From positions 4,306,057 to 4,370,056 of the forward strand of contig CM063509.1 in NCBI GenBank assembly GCA_032207245.1: a stretch of DNA of 64,000 nucleotides, given 5' to 3'. Below are positions 22,333 through 34,273 of the stretch, in pieces. Every line of letters starts with the position of its first letter. Within the stretch, counting starts at the first letter, position 1. The notes beneath the pieces are model-generated. The model did not search any database. It saw only the letters and a list, made by a program, of their open reading frames with translations, and was not told the DNA's origin. The stretch is from Pardosa pseudoannulata. Its lineage: Eukaryota > Arthropoda > Arachnida > Araneae > Lycosidae. A program made the translations under genes and the position numbers.

Positions 22333-24511
22333 CAGAAATGAGGGTGGTCTTTTTAAAAGTATTCTACCACAAAATATAGATCCATTTCTCGTCCTATTTA
22401 GTTTCATAAATAGGCATACATTTATGGATATTTTATCATCTCAGTTTGCTTAAAATTAGTAAATGATATCCGGAATAGAATTTTACATCTTTAGCCTAAA
22501 ATTTGTACCTAGAGCATTCTTTTACCTTCGAAACAATCCCACCTATTGCAATACATACCTCATTCACTTTACTGTGATAAGCGTGAACATTTTTCTAATT
22601 TACCTTTGTGTAACACTTCTGAGTCTAATAATATCAGATATGTATTTTATGTACTTTTTATATGTATATACATATTGCTATTTCTACTACTGTAAAATGT
22701 GCACAAAATAGAAGGCCATAAAATATACAAAAGGACTGATAAATAAATAGGCTGTCATACTATAATATATAAAAAAAAAACTGAAAATTAATACTTTGAA
22801 AATTGACTGAGATGGAGATGAAAAAATATCTGAATAGGACTATAATATTTTTCATCCTTTTTAAATAAATAAAAGCATAAAAATTATTTCAATATGTGTA
22901 ACAAAATGAAGTACATGATTTACATGCAATAAACTTTGTTCATAAGAATTAAGAGAAGTAGAATATGTTTGTAAAGAACTCATTCAGAGGTTAATATGTA
23001 ATTCATGCTGTGTCTAGTTTTAACTTGCTTTTCAAAATCCATCTTTTTTCTCTTGAAATTTCTTATTTCCACAAACGGGGAAAATAGAATTAGAATACTT
23101 TTACCATTTCAATTTTTGTTTCATCATAAATACCCTTAAGATTTTCATTTTGTCTTGCATAGAAGTCGCAGTAGCTATATTTACTATAATTAACAGTTGT
23201 TCTTTGCATTTTACTTAGGCAGTCTTTTCAACTGTGATATGATTAGTTACATATGCTCATTTTGTCCCCAATTTTTGCTTCCAAGAAAGTTTCTTAAAAA
23301 AAAAACTGCATATATGTCAGCAACTTTATGTTAATAAATTCAATGAAAAATAATTTTTGGGAATTCTTTTTTGTTTGTTTAAGATACCTATAACTAAAAG
23401 TATATAAAACTATTATGCTTCTTTTCAGTTTATGTAAGTATACTAGATTTACAGACGTTGATTCTATACCTATTTTTACCGAAGTGTGCCCATTTGACGC
23501 ATACAAAGAAAATAGTACCAAATTAATTTAAATAAAATGTTTATTATAAAACAATTCATGGAAAACATTTTTTACATTTAAAATTTGTTTTTGAAATCCA
23601 TTCTCCGCAAACATTTCTATTCCATTGAGCACAGTGGTTTCTACATGTTTCTTTTGCATGATTCTTCAACTTGAACATTCTTCCATGCGTCATTAGCACG
23701 AATTTCTGTCATTGGAATGGAAGTGTTCTCAACTTCTTCTCTATATTGATTTCTTAACTCTTTGGCCAATTGGAAAACATCCCAGGCCTGATAGGACGCA
23801 TCAATTTCATGTTATGCGATTAATTGTTAAAACAATCTATGAGTCCAATTGGCTCACAACCGCGAAAATAGGTATACCCCTTTTGATAATGCGAAATGAA
23901 GGGGTCTGCGGGAAAGAGGAATGAAAGTTTACATATATTTTATTACTTAACTAAAAAGCAATGTATATTTTTAAAAAGTGATATTAAAGTTTTATATATA
24001 TATAGTGATCTAATTTTTAATGAGTCAAATGGGCTTGGTCCATAAATTTTGTGTTAAAAAAAAATTCCATTGGTCAAAAGAAACCATCATCAGTGCTTTC
24101 CTAGGACATTTTTTGTGGCAGCATATGCATAAAAATATTAGTCTAGCAACTAGCTTTAAAAAAATTGACAAGATTAATGACTACAATTGTCAATACTGCA
24201 TAAGAAAAAAGTCAATTTGTATTTGACAATGTCATTTATGATTATCAATCGAGCTTATAATATGCTCTTTTTTTTTACTAAGTTTCCTGAATCGAATCGA
24301 ATCAGATAGCATTGATTTTTAATGCAGTCTGTCCATCTTGAGCAGGGTGTTATAACAACTCTGATAATAAAAAAAATTTTATGTAAAAGTCAAGGGGCAA
24401 ACAGGAAATTAAAGAATAATCATTGCATATATGAGAGTTTGGGTAGGAATGACAGCTCTTGTTCTTTTAATGTTTCAACATGCAGATATTTTAGATTCAA
24501 GGTTTCATTGA
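21987..24511. other. No gene seen
   Basis: Contains a long A homopolymer at about 22309-22332. Short open frames (22463-22711, 23294-23521, 23712-23924, 24020-24226) show no domains and are AT-driven. Confidence 0.5.
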
Positions 24512-24994
24512 CCCTCTGACTGCTCAATTTGTAAACAGAGATCTCTTTAAAAATTGTGTATTTTTTTTTTGTTGCATAATTTAAGTATATACATAAATTG
24601 GAGAATTGAAATACTAATTTTTTTCTGGAAAAGATTTTTTATATTGACTTTTATCATGAGAAACTAAGCTTTCGGAAAAACTAATTTCAGATGTTATCAC
24701 ATGAAAAAATTATTTTTTAATAAATTTCATTTGAAATACAGTTAATTTCTATTTATAACATACTATCTATAATTCTATGATCTAATATAATTCTAGTTCT
24801 ACCCATATAATTCTATTTTTTCCTAATTAAATGTCTAATACTGTATATAATTTATTCCACTGGTTAAACGGTGAAAAGGCGGAATGTGCTTCTTAATAAA
24901 GGAAGAAAAAAACAAGCCCACGAAAATCATGGGATGAGCAAATTTTGCTACATTTGAATTGCCGGTGGAAATCGCGGGATGAGCAGTCAGAGGG
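24512..24994. mobile_element. piggyBac-like MITE (483 bp)
   Basis: Ends CCCTCTGACTGCTCA and, in reverse, CCCTCTGACTGCTCATCCCG, a perfect 15-base terminal match. Flanked by TTGA on the left (24508-24511, one change from TTAA) and TTAA on the right (24995-24998). No transposase coding. Confidence 0.85.
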
Positions 24995-26956
24995 TTAATC
25001 CAATTTCTTCTCACAAAATAACTTGGCAATGGAAAACTTTAAAACAAATCTTAAAATATTAAATAAAATCTATTGTTGTATAACAATAAATTTTAGTTTA
25101 TCTAGAAACTTCTGAAAAAAATTAAAATTAATTTTATTAAATGTCTAACTAAAGTACAAAAATGTGAATAAAAATTATTTATAAATTTTGTTTTCTAATC
25201 TTTATTGAGCAGTTGTTTCATCCTAATTAATATTATTCAACACATTTTTTGTTGTTGTATAAGACAACTACAGAATTTAATTTTGATTGACTCAATGAGT
25301 TATTTTTTAGACAATTTATACCGAGTATAAACTTCCACTAGATGCATTTGATAGGTTGTATTTCTATATTTGGAAATAAACAAAAATATGTCTATTTAGC
25401 ATTATATTTAGCTGCGCAATAGATAAGTAAACAAACATTCGAGTATGCCAGAGATGGTGAACACACGACGTGTACATATTAAACTATTTTTATTCACTCA
25501 TCGCCCAGACTAGATACTAACAGTCCCTAGGAAAATCATGGTACAGTTTGGGTTTGGGAGACCACAATATTCTTGCTAAAGGCGACCCATGATGGAGCAA
25601 GAACAATGCATAGAGAAGTGAAAAGTTGAAAAATAATTCTAGTTAAAGAGTAGGGAAGTTCAAAGACAATAAATTAGAATCTTTAAATTTATTGAATTAT
25701 TGAAATTCAAGCATGAGTTTCAATAATCCTAAAACTTAAAAAGTCTAAAAAAGTTTTATATATTTTTCAGCTAGATCTAGAGAATATGTATCCAAATTTA
25801 GTAACATTATTGAGAATCTTTGTATGCCTATTTATAATAACAGTTTTGTATAAATGTTTTTTCAACAAGCTTTGAAGGTAATAAAATCCTATCTAGGCTC
25901 TTTGTTGGGGCAGGAATGAGTATGAAATATGTAAATATCACTGAAAAAGAAAGCACCAACATATCAAACATACTTATTTGCAAATGCTAAATTTATAAAA
26001 GTAAAGCTGTGAACACTTCCTTTGTACATAATACAGTTGTTAGTTTCTTAATTTATGAGCAGTAAATGCATTCTGAACATATTTTACAGAGAGAAAACAT
26101 ATAAACATAGTTTGATTTCTCCACTATATTTAATGGTACATGCACAAGCCAGTTTTTTGCCTCAGGTGCCAAAAGACAACATATGAAGGTGATGTGAAAC
26201 TAAACTTGTCTCTTGAAATAGGGCAAAATGAGAGTGTCAATATTGTCTGCTTTATTGATTCAGACAATTTTTCTAAACTGTTTCTATACCATAAAAAAAC
26301 TTAATTATTAAATAAATTTCACTTAAAACCTATAAATTAAATCAATGATTCTCAGATAACAAGAGGAAAAAGAATACTTTTAAAAATTGAATGTTTTCTC
26401 GTAGATTACAAGGGATTAAAGATTATTTTTAAAATAAGTGGCATATTGGACACCTGAATATAATAAAACTTAAGTGATTTAACAGACACGACCCTCAAAG
26501 AAGGTTCGTGATCTCTGAATTACTCCAAGTGACAAAAATAAATTCCAGACACTGAAAGAATTGAAAGCTATGAAATTTAAATAAAATTTACTGATGAAAA
26601 GTTTTTTTTTAATTTGAAACTAGCAAAGAGTAAAAGCCAATATGAAAATTGAAAGCAGCTTGATTGTGGATCCAAAACAGATTTTAGTGTTCTGTCTCAT
26701 GCAATGTTTGTTGAAACAAAATCACTTTTACATGATGGAAGTGATATTTATTGAAAATGAATGTACTTTAACAATATACCTTTTCTTTGTCATCTGTTTT
26801 ATTACAAAAGTGATTTCAATTGTTATATTCATTAAATGTTATTTTGTTAAAAGAATGTTTATGAATAAGATTGTTGTTAAGTTTTGTACCTGAATATATA
26901 ATAAAATATGTATATAATATTAGCTTTAAGAGTATGCTTTCTTCTCCATCAAAATA
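24995..26956. other. No gene seen
   Basis: AT-rich; the 83-residue open frame at 26642-26893 (+) is hydrophobic and has no family I recognise. Confidence 0.5.
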
Positions 26957-27945
26957 CAGTGAAACCTCTCTGAGCGGCTACCCCACCATTCCGAGAATAT
27001 TTGGCCGCTCAGAGGGGGTGGACACTCTGAAGGGTTTTATTATAAGATAATTGCTATAATGCATAATATAAACAAGTCTGACCTATATTCCTTATTTAAA
27101 ATGAAATTGAAAACTTATCTAAAGAGAAAATAGTACTTTATTTCATGCTCTCTTACATTTTTTTTTTTTTTTTTAAAGGCTACAATTTGTGTGCTTTAAG
27201 TTTTTACTTTTCTCTATAACAAATATTTTTTTATTTCATTTTTTACTTTAAAAGCAGGAAATTGAAGTCTTTGTATTCCTTCAAAATCAAATTTTTTTCT
27301 TTAATGACTTTGTCGATTTGCATTCTTCCGCAGTTAGATAATTCGAAACTTTCTTGCCGATTTGTCATTTTCATAATCAAGCAGAACTTCAATGCGCTGA
27401 TCGAGATTTAGGAAAACGCGTTTCGATATCGTTGCAACTCAGATAACTGACCAACTAATGGAATGAAACTGGCATGGATGACATTTTTGCTGAGAGTTGC
27501 AATTCTCCCTTTACTGTACCTATTGGAATTCCAAAAAAGGCTCTAGGATACCAGCAAAACGTGATTTTCCAGTTCCTCCCTCCGTTTCTATAGGTGGTGC
27601 AATAGGGATTCCCTATCTGAAGGGTGTGGGAAGAATACAAAAGAGATAACAGATTTATTGTTTCTAAGAAGGTGAGGGGGGGGACTGCGGGATTGGACTT
27701 CGCAAATTATTACTGGGCCTTATATTCGACCATAAAACTAACCTTGAGTTTTTCTGCTCAAAATTAAAGCACTGAGTGAGTAGAATTTCCCAAAAATTGA
27801 AATGGGCAATCCCCATTGATGGCTGTTCTGAGGGGTTGGGTGGTCGTTGATACAGGTTATTTTACCATTAGGTCTATGAGTCGAAAAATCTGTGCCATGA
27901 AAAATGGGCCGTTTAGAAGGGTGGCCGCTCGGAGAAGTTTCACTG
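26957..27945 (-). mobile_element. pogo/Tigger-like element with decayed DNA-binding domain (989 bp)
   Basis: Ends CAGTGAAACCTCTCTGAGCG and, in reverse, CAGTGAAACTTCTCCGAGCG, followed on both sides by GGC/GGCC-ACCC. The left flank is TA. Read on minus near 27430-27240, with frameshifts, it encodes LDQRIEVLLDYENDKSARK, a CENP-B-type helix-turn-helix start as in Tigger transposases. The catalytic part is missing. A 16-T run at about 27160 and a short GC-rich block near 27665-27680 interrupt it. Confidence 0.75.
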
Positions 27946-28238
27946 GAGTTTTTTTTTTTTAAACAATCCCTTCCATTTTGAAGCCATTTATGCATTGCTT
28001 AAACATAAGTCTGTAAAACTTCTTAACGTCCAAGTACATGACTAAGGTGTGATGTGAACAATTTGATAAAAATAGAGACTAATACACTCAATAAGAACAT
28101 TGAGACTTTTTGTTTTGCAAAAAGACATTCCCCCCCAAAAAATAATGGATCCTTAACCTGTCCAGGACAGCTACCCTCTATTCAGGGCCAGTGAACATTT
28201 TATTAGAATTTTTAAACAGTAGATGGCGAATAGAAAAC

Positions 28239-28283
28239 TATTCTAAAATCTAATGAACTTGAAACCTATTAGATTTTAGAATA
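28239..28283. repeat. 16-bp perfect hairpin
   Basis: TATTCTAAAATCTAAT, a 13-base loop, then its reverse complement. Not followed by any gene feature. Confidence 0.85.
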
Positions 28284-28969
28284 ATTTTCCTTAGAGTGTT
28301 GCTCTAGAATTAACGAAAATTTAAAAATGACACTGCGAAGAGAGAAATAAATAGTATAGGTTGCCGTACTTGGTGCTTTATCTCCCATTTGGCAAGTGGC
28401 ACCCACATGTTCAGTCAAGCCCTTTCTGCACTTGTGGTATTTTATGTCACTATTTCTATTTTTTCAACCTTTTTTCTCGCATGGTGGGATGTTCAGTTAT
28501 TTCAATGTAGTGGACAGTTCAAAAATCAGTTTAATTTTTCTTTATCTTATTTTATTTTTAGGATTTCATTATGTCTATTTTCTCTGCTGTTAGGAAGTAT
28601 TAGCATATTTTGCACCCTGATGCTGTGTTTAATTTTCATTCAAAATGTTACATGTTAGGAGAGGACAAGATTGCTCATTCTAGATTTTAGAGGGAGTTTA
28701 CATGAAAATTATAAAATTTGCTTAACATTTGTTTAATAGTTTTACTTTAAAAATGTTTTATATAGAATGTCTTATTAAACAGGGGAGTATTCTTCCGCCC
28801 GCAAGAAAACTGTTGAAATTAACATTTAAAATATAGAAGAAAGAAAAAAATAAAAAACTATGTTTAAAAATGTTAAGATTCTGTAAATAAGTATTAAAAT
28901 AACCAAAAACAAGGGCTAAAAATTGTGTTTCCTGTGCATTTAAAACAAATGTTAAGTTTTATTAACACA

Positions 28970-29095
28970 TTAAAGGTGGGAGTTGTAGTAATACGATTTA
29001 TCTCGACTGTACCTTAAAGGCAGGAGTATAGTAATACAAACTCGATCTCGACTGTAGCTTAAAGGCGGGAGTCATAGTAATATGATTGTGCAATC
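28970..29095. repeat. Minisatellite, three units of about 44 bp
   Basis: Units begin TTAAAGG at 28970, 29014 and 29059; each contains GGGAG or AGGAG, TAGTAATA and ATCTCGACTGTA. Confidence 0.85.
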
Positions 29096-30048
29096 CATGT
29101 GCCACTTTACATTTGTATTTAGTACGTTTTATGGTTTGAAGCTGTTCGGTTGTTCAAATGCTACTTACTATAAATTTTGAAATCCTTCAATATGGTTTTA
29201 CATGAAAATAAAGATACATATGCAGATAATTTGTCATAAAAAAAGAAAGTTGACTTGCTTCAAGTGCGAGTTACTACATTCCTCTCATAAATATGTACTT
29301 TAAAATATTTTTTGTAATTAGTGTTTAGTTCTTTTTAATATTTCTTGTAGTATTAAGAGTTTAAATAAACTTTTTTAAGTCTAAATTTTTTTTATGGTTA
29401 CACAAAATATCGCCCGCTCCAGGACGAAAAACAAGGTGGGGCGGTCGTCAAGTTACCTAGGACACTTTCGTCAAGATCCCCCACCTTTAATATATTAAGT
29501 TTGTTGTATAACACTTGAAAATAAGCTATGTATCTTCTGTCCATATTTTTTTTCCTTCTTTTTTTTTTTGTGTGTGTGATAAACTTGTTGGTCGCCAAAA
29601 AATAAACAATATAATAAGTAGTCAATAACAATATTATAAGAAGAAACCCCTGTTTGCAGTAATTCAATAATTTTAATTATTTTAATTGTACTCTGGTATT
29701 ACTATTAACTGCATTAAGTTTGAAATTCAATTGATACTTACTAGATTAGGCTAGTACCCTTGATGCTTTGTGACTGAAGTAATAAACAACCAACTCCAAC
29801 GAAATCTTCAAATTGAGAAAAATCTGAACGTATGAAACATGACCTAGAAAAGCACAGCTCAGAAATATTGTTTTATATAATTGTATGTGCCTAGGTTATA
29901 AACTGTTTGTTAACAGTGTATTGCTTTAGTGATCTTCTAAATTTTATCCAAGTCCATACAAGTTGGCAGGTAAGTAAAATATTTCGCTTGGTTACACAGA
30001 GATAAAAATATTTTGAAGGATGCTCTATTTTAAATATTTTGAAGCAGC
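29096..30048. other. No gene seen; 3' flank of glomulin
   Basis: The glomulin 3' UTR must lie in the right part of this stretch. A TTTAAT (ATTAAA on minus) at about 29672 is a weak candidate poly(A) signal. The open frame at 29398-29667 (-) has no recognisable domain. Confidence 0.4.
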
Positions 30049-31763
30049 TCATAGCAGTTCATTCACACGAGATAAAATGCTTTCAATGACATCAAATGTT
30101 GTTAAAGCCTTATGATAAACATCCTTTTGAAAGTTTACAGGGACGTTGGGTAAAATTTTGTTATTAACAGATACTGTATTGTTCATGGTATTTTTCTCTT
30201 TGCTTTCATGTTCAGCATCTTTTAATGCTTGTTTGTAATGAGCTCGGGATAAATTGATTGCAGTAGCTAAAGGAGAAAAAAAACTTTCAGTTAGGAAAGA
30301 AATAAGATCCCATATTCCTGTAGTGTTCCTTTCTTTTGGGTCTCGTAACAGCAGATACCGCAAAAAGTTCAATGAAGTAATAATTCTATCACTATTTTCT
30401 AGAATATCAGTCTCAACACCTTCACTTAAAACAAAAACATTTTTCAAGAACAAATTTAAATTCTTTCCTAAGAAATACTTTTCTGATTCTTTACCATTAA
30501 GTGCATCGTGTAAAAAGTTTTTATAAAAATTTATTACCAGTCCTTGAGCACCAGAATGCTTTACTGTTGATAAAACTTGCATAATTAAATGATAACGTCC
30601 TTTAGAATTACATTTTGACATATAAATTGAAAAAATATCAACAGACAATTTTCTGTGTTCTTCAATTTTGCAAAATATTGCAACATTTAATAACATTTTA
30701 GGAAATTCCGTAAACACTTCCAGTTCTATACAGTCATAATTGAGTTCAGAACATTCAACATTGTTCAATAAATTCTTCGCTAAATGCAAACCTTTGAAAA
30801 GTATTAAATTTTCTTTGAACTTCAAAAGAGAGATTATGTATTTCAAATTTTTCATAAACACAAAATGGTGACTGTAAACAAAGGGCTGAAACTCCAAAGC
30901 TAAGTGTTCAACAAAAATCAAGTAGGAAAGGTTTGAGAAAGCTAACGAAGGTACGGAATCCTCGTCGTCATTTGGATCCTTGTGTAAAATATTGTATTTG
31001 AATAAATTAAATACATTTGGACAAATCTTTGAAAGTAAAATCATCACATTTTCGCAGAGAATGCGAATGGTACTCTTGGGCCTTGTCTCAGAGACTACGT
31101 GTAAATCGTGATACAGTAATGGCTTATAGAAAAGCTTTAATAGAAACTGGTGTAAAATTTTTTGTTGCTGACGAATGCGATCTATATAATAATTATCATG
31201 TTTCTCCAAAGAAACTTCACTCACAAAATATTCCATAAAAGATAAATAGTTTGATAGAACATAAGTAGTGTCCTGAACTGCAGGATCTGCATCCAACAAC
31301 AATTTTTCATCGTTCTGTAAATCCAAGTCTTGAGGTGCATTCAGCAATTCAACATGGGCATGTAAGGTAGACAAAACCCACTGCAAAGATTTCCCCCTTC
31401 TGCCAGGAGTTTTTTGCAGAGCATGCTTGATGGGGGCTAGCAACAAACAAAAGAATTCGTGATCCTTAAACGTATCGGCTTGTTCTAACAAGGCTATTAA
31501 GGCTTCCTTTGGACTGCCTTTATCAATCAAGAACAGGAGAATCTTTTGGCAGCTCGTTATGTCTGTTTCATTCTTTAATAAACTGTTTGTTTTCACTGCC
31601 AGGCACACTAAGTAAATAAGGTCCCAAACATTTTCTGATACAAATGCAACATTTTCAGTGTTCATTAACAGTTCTAAAACATCGTCAAACTTCTTATTCA
31701 AAAGTAGGACGTGCAAGTTCTCTTCAAACTCTGAACCTAGCTTTCCCATTTTACCAGGAATAT
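30049..31763 (-). CDS. GLMN: Glomulin (FAP68), main coding exon
   Basis: Encodes residues 12-582 of glomulin, an all-helical HEAT-like repeat protein that in vertebrates caps the RBX1 RING of cullin-RING ubiquitin ligases and blocks E2 access. Best family matches are in the C-terminal half: LSEGVETDILENSDRI at about residues 457-472, SLNFLRYLL, TGIWDLI, NLSRAHYKQALKD and TFDVIESILSRVNELL at the end, each matching the human protein in order. The total of about 582 aa is close to human (594). The exon begins after acceptor TATTTCTTTCAG; in-frame residues upstream of it (MNIFLFLS) are intronic. With the first exon the junction reads KLDIPGKMGKLG. TGA stop at 30051-30049. No frameshift or internal stop; the gene looks functional. 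Confidence 0.95.
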
Positions 31764-33660
31764 CTGAAAGAAATAAAAAAATATTCAATTAAAGCAGATA
31801 AAAAACAACCAAGGGCTAGTAAAAAAAATATGAAATTTTAGTTTAAAAAAATTGTGCAAGATTTTATAAAGAGAATCATTGAAAGATGTTTTGATCTGGA
31901 TTTTAATTTAAACATTTAAAATCCAGTATCATAATTTCAAGCACATAAATTGTGGTATTTAAAAGTTGAAATTTCATAAGCCATTGAAAGATGTTGAAAA
32001 AGCTTCAGAGAAAAATTTTCTTTTTACTAGTATTAAAAAAATTACAAATTTTTAAGTTTAATTAAGTAATAATTAAGTTTATAAATTTTTATATTTATAA
32101 AATCACTGATATAACATACAAAATATTGTTTTCAAATATGATTGTCCACGGCACAACTAAATTATGTATCCAGATAGATTTCATAAACAAAATATTCTCC
32201 TGTTGGCAAATTCAAAATGACATCACATTCTCAAACTCACATTAAATTAATGCACTACACATGGCACATAAGGTATACTGTTCTTTTATTATACATAAGG
32301 AAAAATATCTCAGTAATCTAAAATTTAAACATATATAAAATAAAAAACAACTATTTTCATTTTGGTTTGTTTGAACAAGAACTCCTGCATGCCCTATAGC
32401 TCATTCAAAAACACTACAAATAACTATGCCAGTAGAGAAATTTGAACCCAGTACCTTAATTTTGGGCCATGACTTATAAGCCTTGAAGAAATTTTGATTT
32501 TCCCGTTACCAGTCCAAAAACATTTTTTATCTAAATGTTTTTTATGTGCCTGTATTACACAATTTATTCTCTTCATACTGGCTCTAAGAAGAATTATACA
32601 AGATGCTTAAAAATAAAAGATCTTGTCAGACAGGTGTCATAGCCTGGTTTGTTATAGAAGACCATTAAGAGCAAGAAAAGGGATTGAAATCTTTCTCAAG
32701 CAAAAGTAATTTCTAAAAAATTGACTCATGGTACCACTTTTATGCTTTGTTAAATTCTGCCAGGGAGGCTTCACTTAAATGTCTGACTATCATCCAACTA
32801 AATTTTTGTCTCAAATTTGAAATATACATAATTTTCTAAGGTTGATATTTATCAAAATTAAGTTTTATTATTACCACGGGCAAATTATAATAATTTCGGG
32901 CCTTTATTCTAGCTTTTACGAAACACGATTCACTATAAAACATTATGACCTATCTATATGTACTATACGTAATCTATAAACATTTAAATGAAGATGAATT
33001 ACTTTTGCCGATTAATAATACGATTAGGCTTATGAAGTATCTCATCATGAAACAGTATTAACACATCGTATAAAACACTTTTAGCTACAAAGAACTATTT
33101 AATAATAACCTAAAGATGTTAAAATAAGAATTTTCAACGTTATTTTCTCATTTAAATTATTGCTCCATGAAAGTTAAATTTTTATAAAAAAGTCATTTAA
33201 TTTTCAAGTGTAAATTCAGAAAATCTTGTAAATAATTGATATAGAATTGTGCTGGAAGTGCTTATGAAAAACAATTTATATGCTTAAAATCAATTAAGAA
33301 GTTTGAATTACCTGACAACAAGTAAAAGTAATTTTTTCGCTAACAGAAAATTATGCAAAAGATAGAAAAAAAATCATCCAAAAGAAATTAAAAGTGTTTA
33401 AATGTGTTCATGTAAAACTACCTACTTGAATACACAAACCAAAACAATCCTCAAAATCAATTCGTTATGGAGATCTAGGCAGTTACAGTTTATTTTTCTT
33501 TTAATTAAATACAACAAATTTTTGAAATTCTTTCATTTTGAAAATTATTTGTTGTCTTTGCAATTTAATTATCCTAAAATCACATAGTTTTGAAGTTTAA
33601 AACATTTATTTTCTTATGATGTTAGATCAAAATAGTTTTCATCATCGGTGATTTACCTAC
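31764..33660 (-). other. Glomulin intron 1
   Basis: 1.9-kb intron between donor GTAGGT (33660) and the acceptor at 31764. Holds the left arm of an inverted repeat (32982-33127). No other coding signal. Confidence 0.75.
32982..33127. repeat. Inverted repeat flanking the divergent promoter, left arm
   Basis: ATGAAGATGAATTACTTTTG, CGATTAGGCTTATGA, ATTAACACAT and the AACTATTTAATAATAACCTA region recur in reverse order and orientation at 34107-34273. The arm lies in glomulin intron 1. Confidence 0.85.
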
Positions 33661-33694
33661 CCAATTTGTTTCGGGGCTTGTTTCCTGAAGACAT
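33661..33694 (-). CDS. GLMN: Glomulin, first coding exon
   Basis: ATG at 33694 starts MSSGNKPRNKL and one further base before donor GTAGGT. The phase (one base left over) joins the exon at 31763 in frame to give D-I-P-G-K. An alternative donor four bases further (GTAAAT) would create an immediate stop, so GTAGGT is preferred. A second in-frame ATG (MGKLG, at 31749) could serve as an alternative start if this exon were not used. Confidence 0.75.
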
Positions 33695-33898
33695 TTTTTG
33701 TAGTTCGTGTTTATTATAAATTATTTGTACATTTTAATCCATTCTTTCTCATTCGTAAAGAAAGTAGTCTTTTTTTTTTTTAAATTTACAATACTCAATA
33801 TGTGGACAGTCCCTTAATTCATATTTGTCTGCTGACGACAGTGTCAAGCAAGATGTCGGCCCCTTTCGGCTGGAGCATGCCGTGTTAGGGATTCCGAA
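33695..33898. promoter_or_regulatory. Divergent promoter between glomulin and the USP10-like gene
   Basis: Only 204 bp separate the two start codons, which point away from each other, so both transcripts must start here. It is less AT-rich towards the right side (33840-33900), contains a T homopolymer near 33771-33782, and shows no obvious TATA box in a convincing position. A short upstream open frame lies within it (33853-33888). Confidence 0.75.
33853..33888 (+). CDS. Upstream open reading frame in the USP10-like leader (11 aa)
   Basis: ATG to TAG encoding MSAPFGWSMPC, ending 10 bp before the main ATG. Whether it is in the mature leader depends on the transcription start, which is unknown. 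Confidence 0.4.
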   Translation: MSAPFGWSMPC

Positions 33899-33916
33899 AT
33901 GGACCAAAGTTGCTCT
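33899..33916 (+). CDS. USP10-like gene, first coding exon (6 codons)
   Basis: ATG followed by DQSCS and then donor GTAAGT. Phase 0 matches the phase-0 exon at 45074, giving MDQSCSDFEFFDF. The tiny coding exon is supported by the strong donor, position opposite glomulin and phase; there is no homology test possible on six residues. The join spans an 11-kb intron. Confidence 0.6.
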
Positions 33917-34106
33917 GTAAGTATTGAATATTATCGCAATAATTCACTGCTATAATAAAGTTCTATCCTATTTCTAAGACTCGTTCTCTTCATCGAATAG
34001 CTCTGAAGAAAAAATATTATGAAAAATGAGATGGGTCGGCATTTAGGCTTGCATTGTTCCATAATAGGAAACAATGATTTTTCTCATATTTCATTCGATG
34101 AAATAT

Positions 34107-34273
34107 GTTATTTTAACATCTTAAGGTTATTATTAAATAATTCTTTATAAAAGAAAATGTTATATAAGATGTGTTATTACTATTTCAAGATGATATTGTA
34201 TAAGTATTATAATCATAAGCCTAATCGTGTTATTAATACTAATCAGCTAAAGTAATTCTTCATCTTTTAATTA
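34107..34273. repeat. Inverted repeat flanking the divergent promoter, right arm
   Basis: Reverse-complement partner of 32982-33127: TTTTAACATCTTAAGGTTAT, ATAAGCCTAATCG and GTAATTCTTCATCTTTTAAT. About 20 bp longer owing to small insertions. Lies in intron 1 of the USP10-like gene. Confidence 0.85.

Noticed and set aside
29398..29667. 89-residue frame on minus downstream of glomulin
   Set aside because: Low complexity, lysine and arginine run from a homopolymer, no family.
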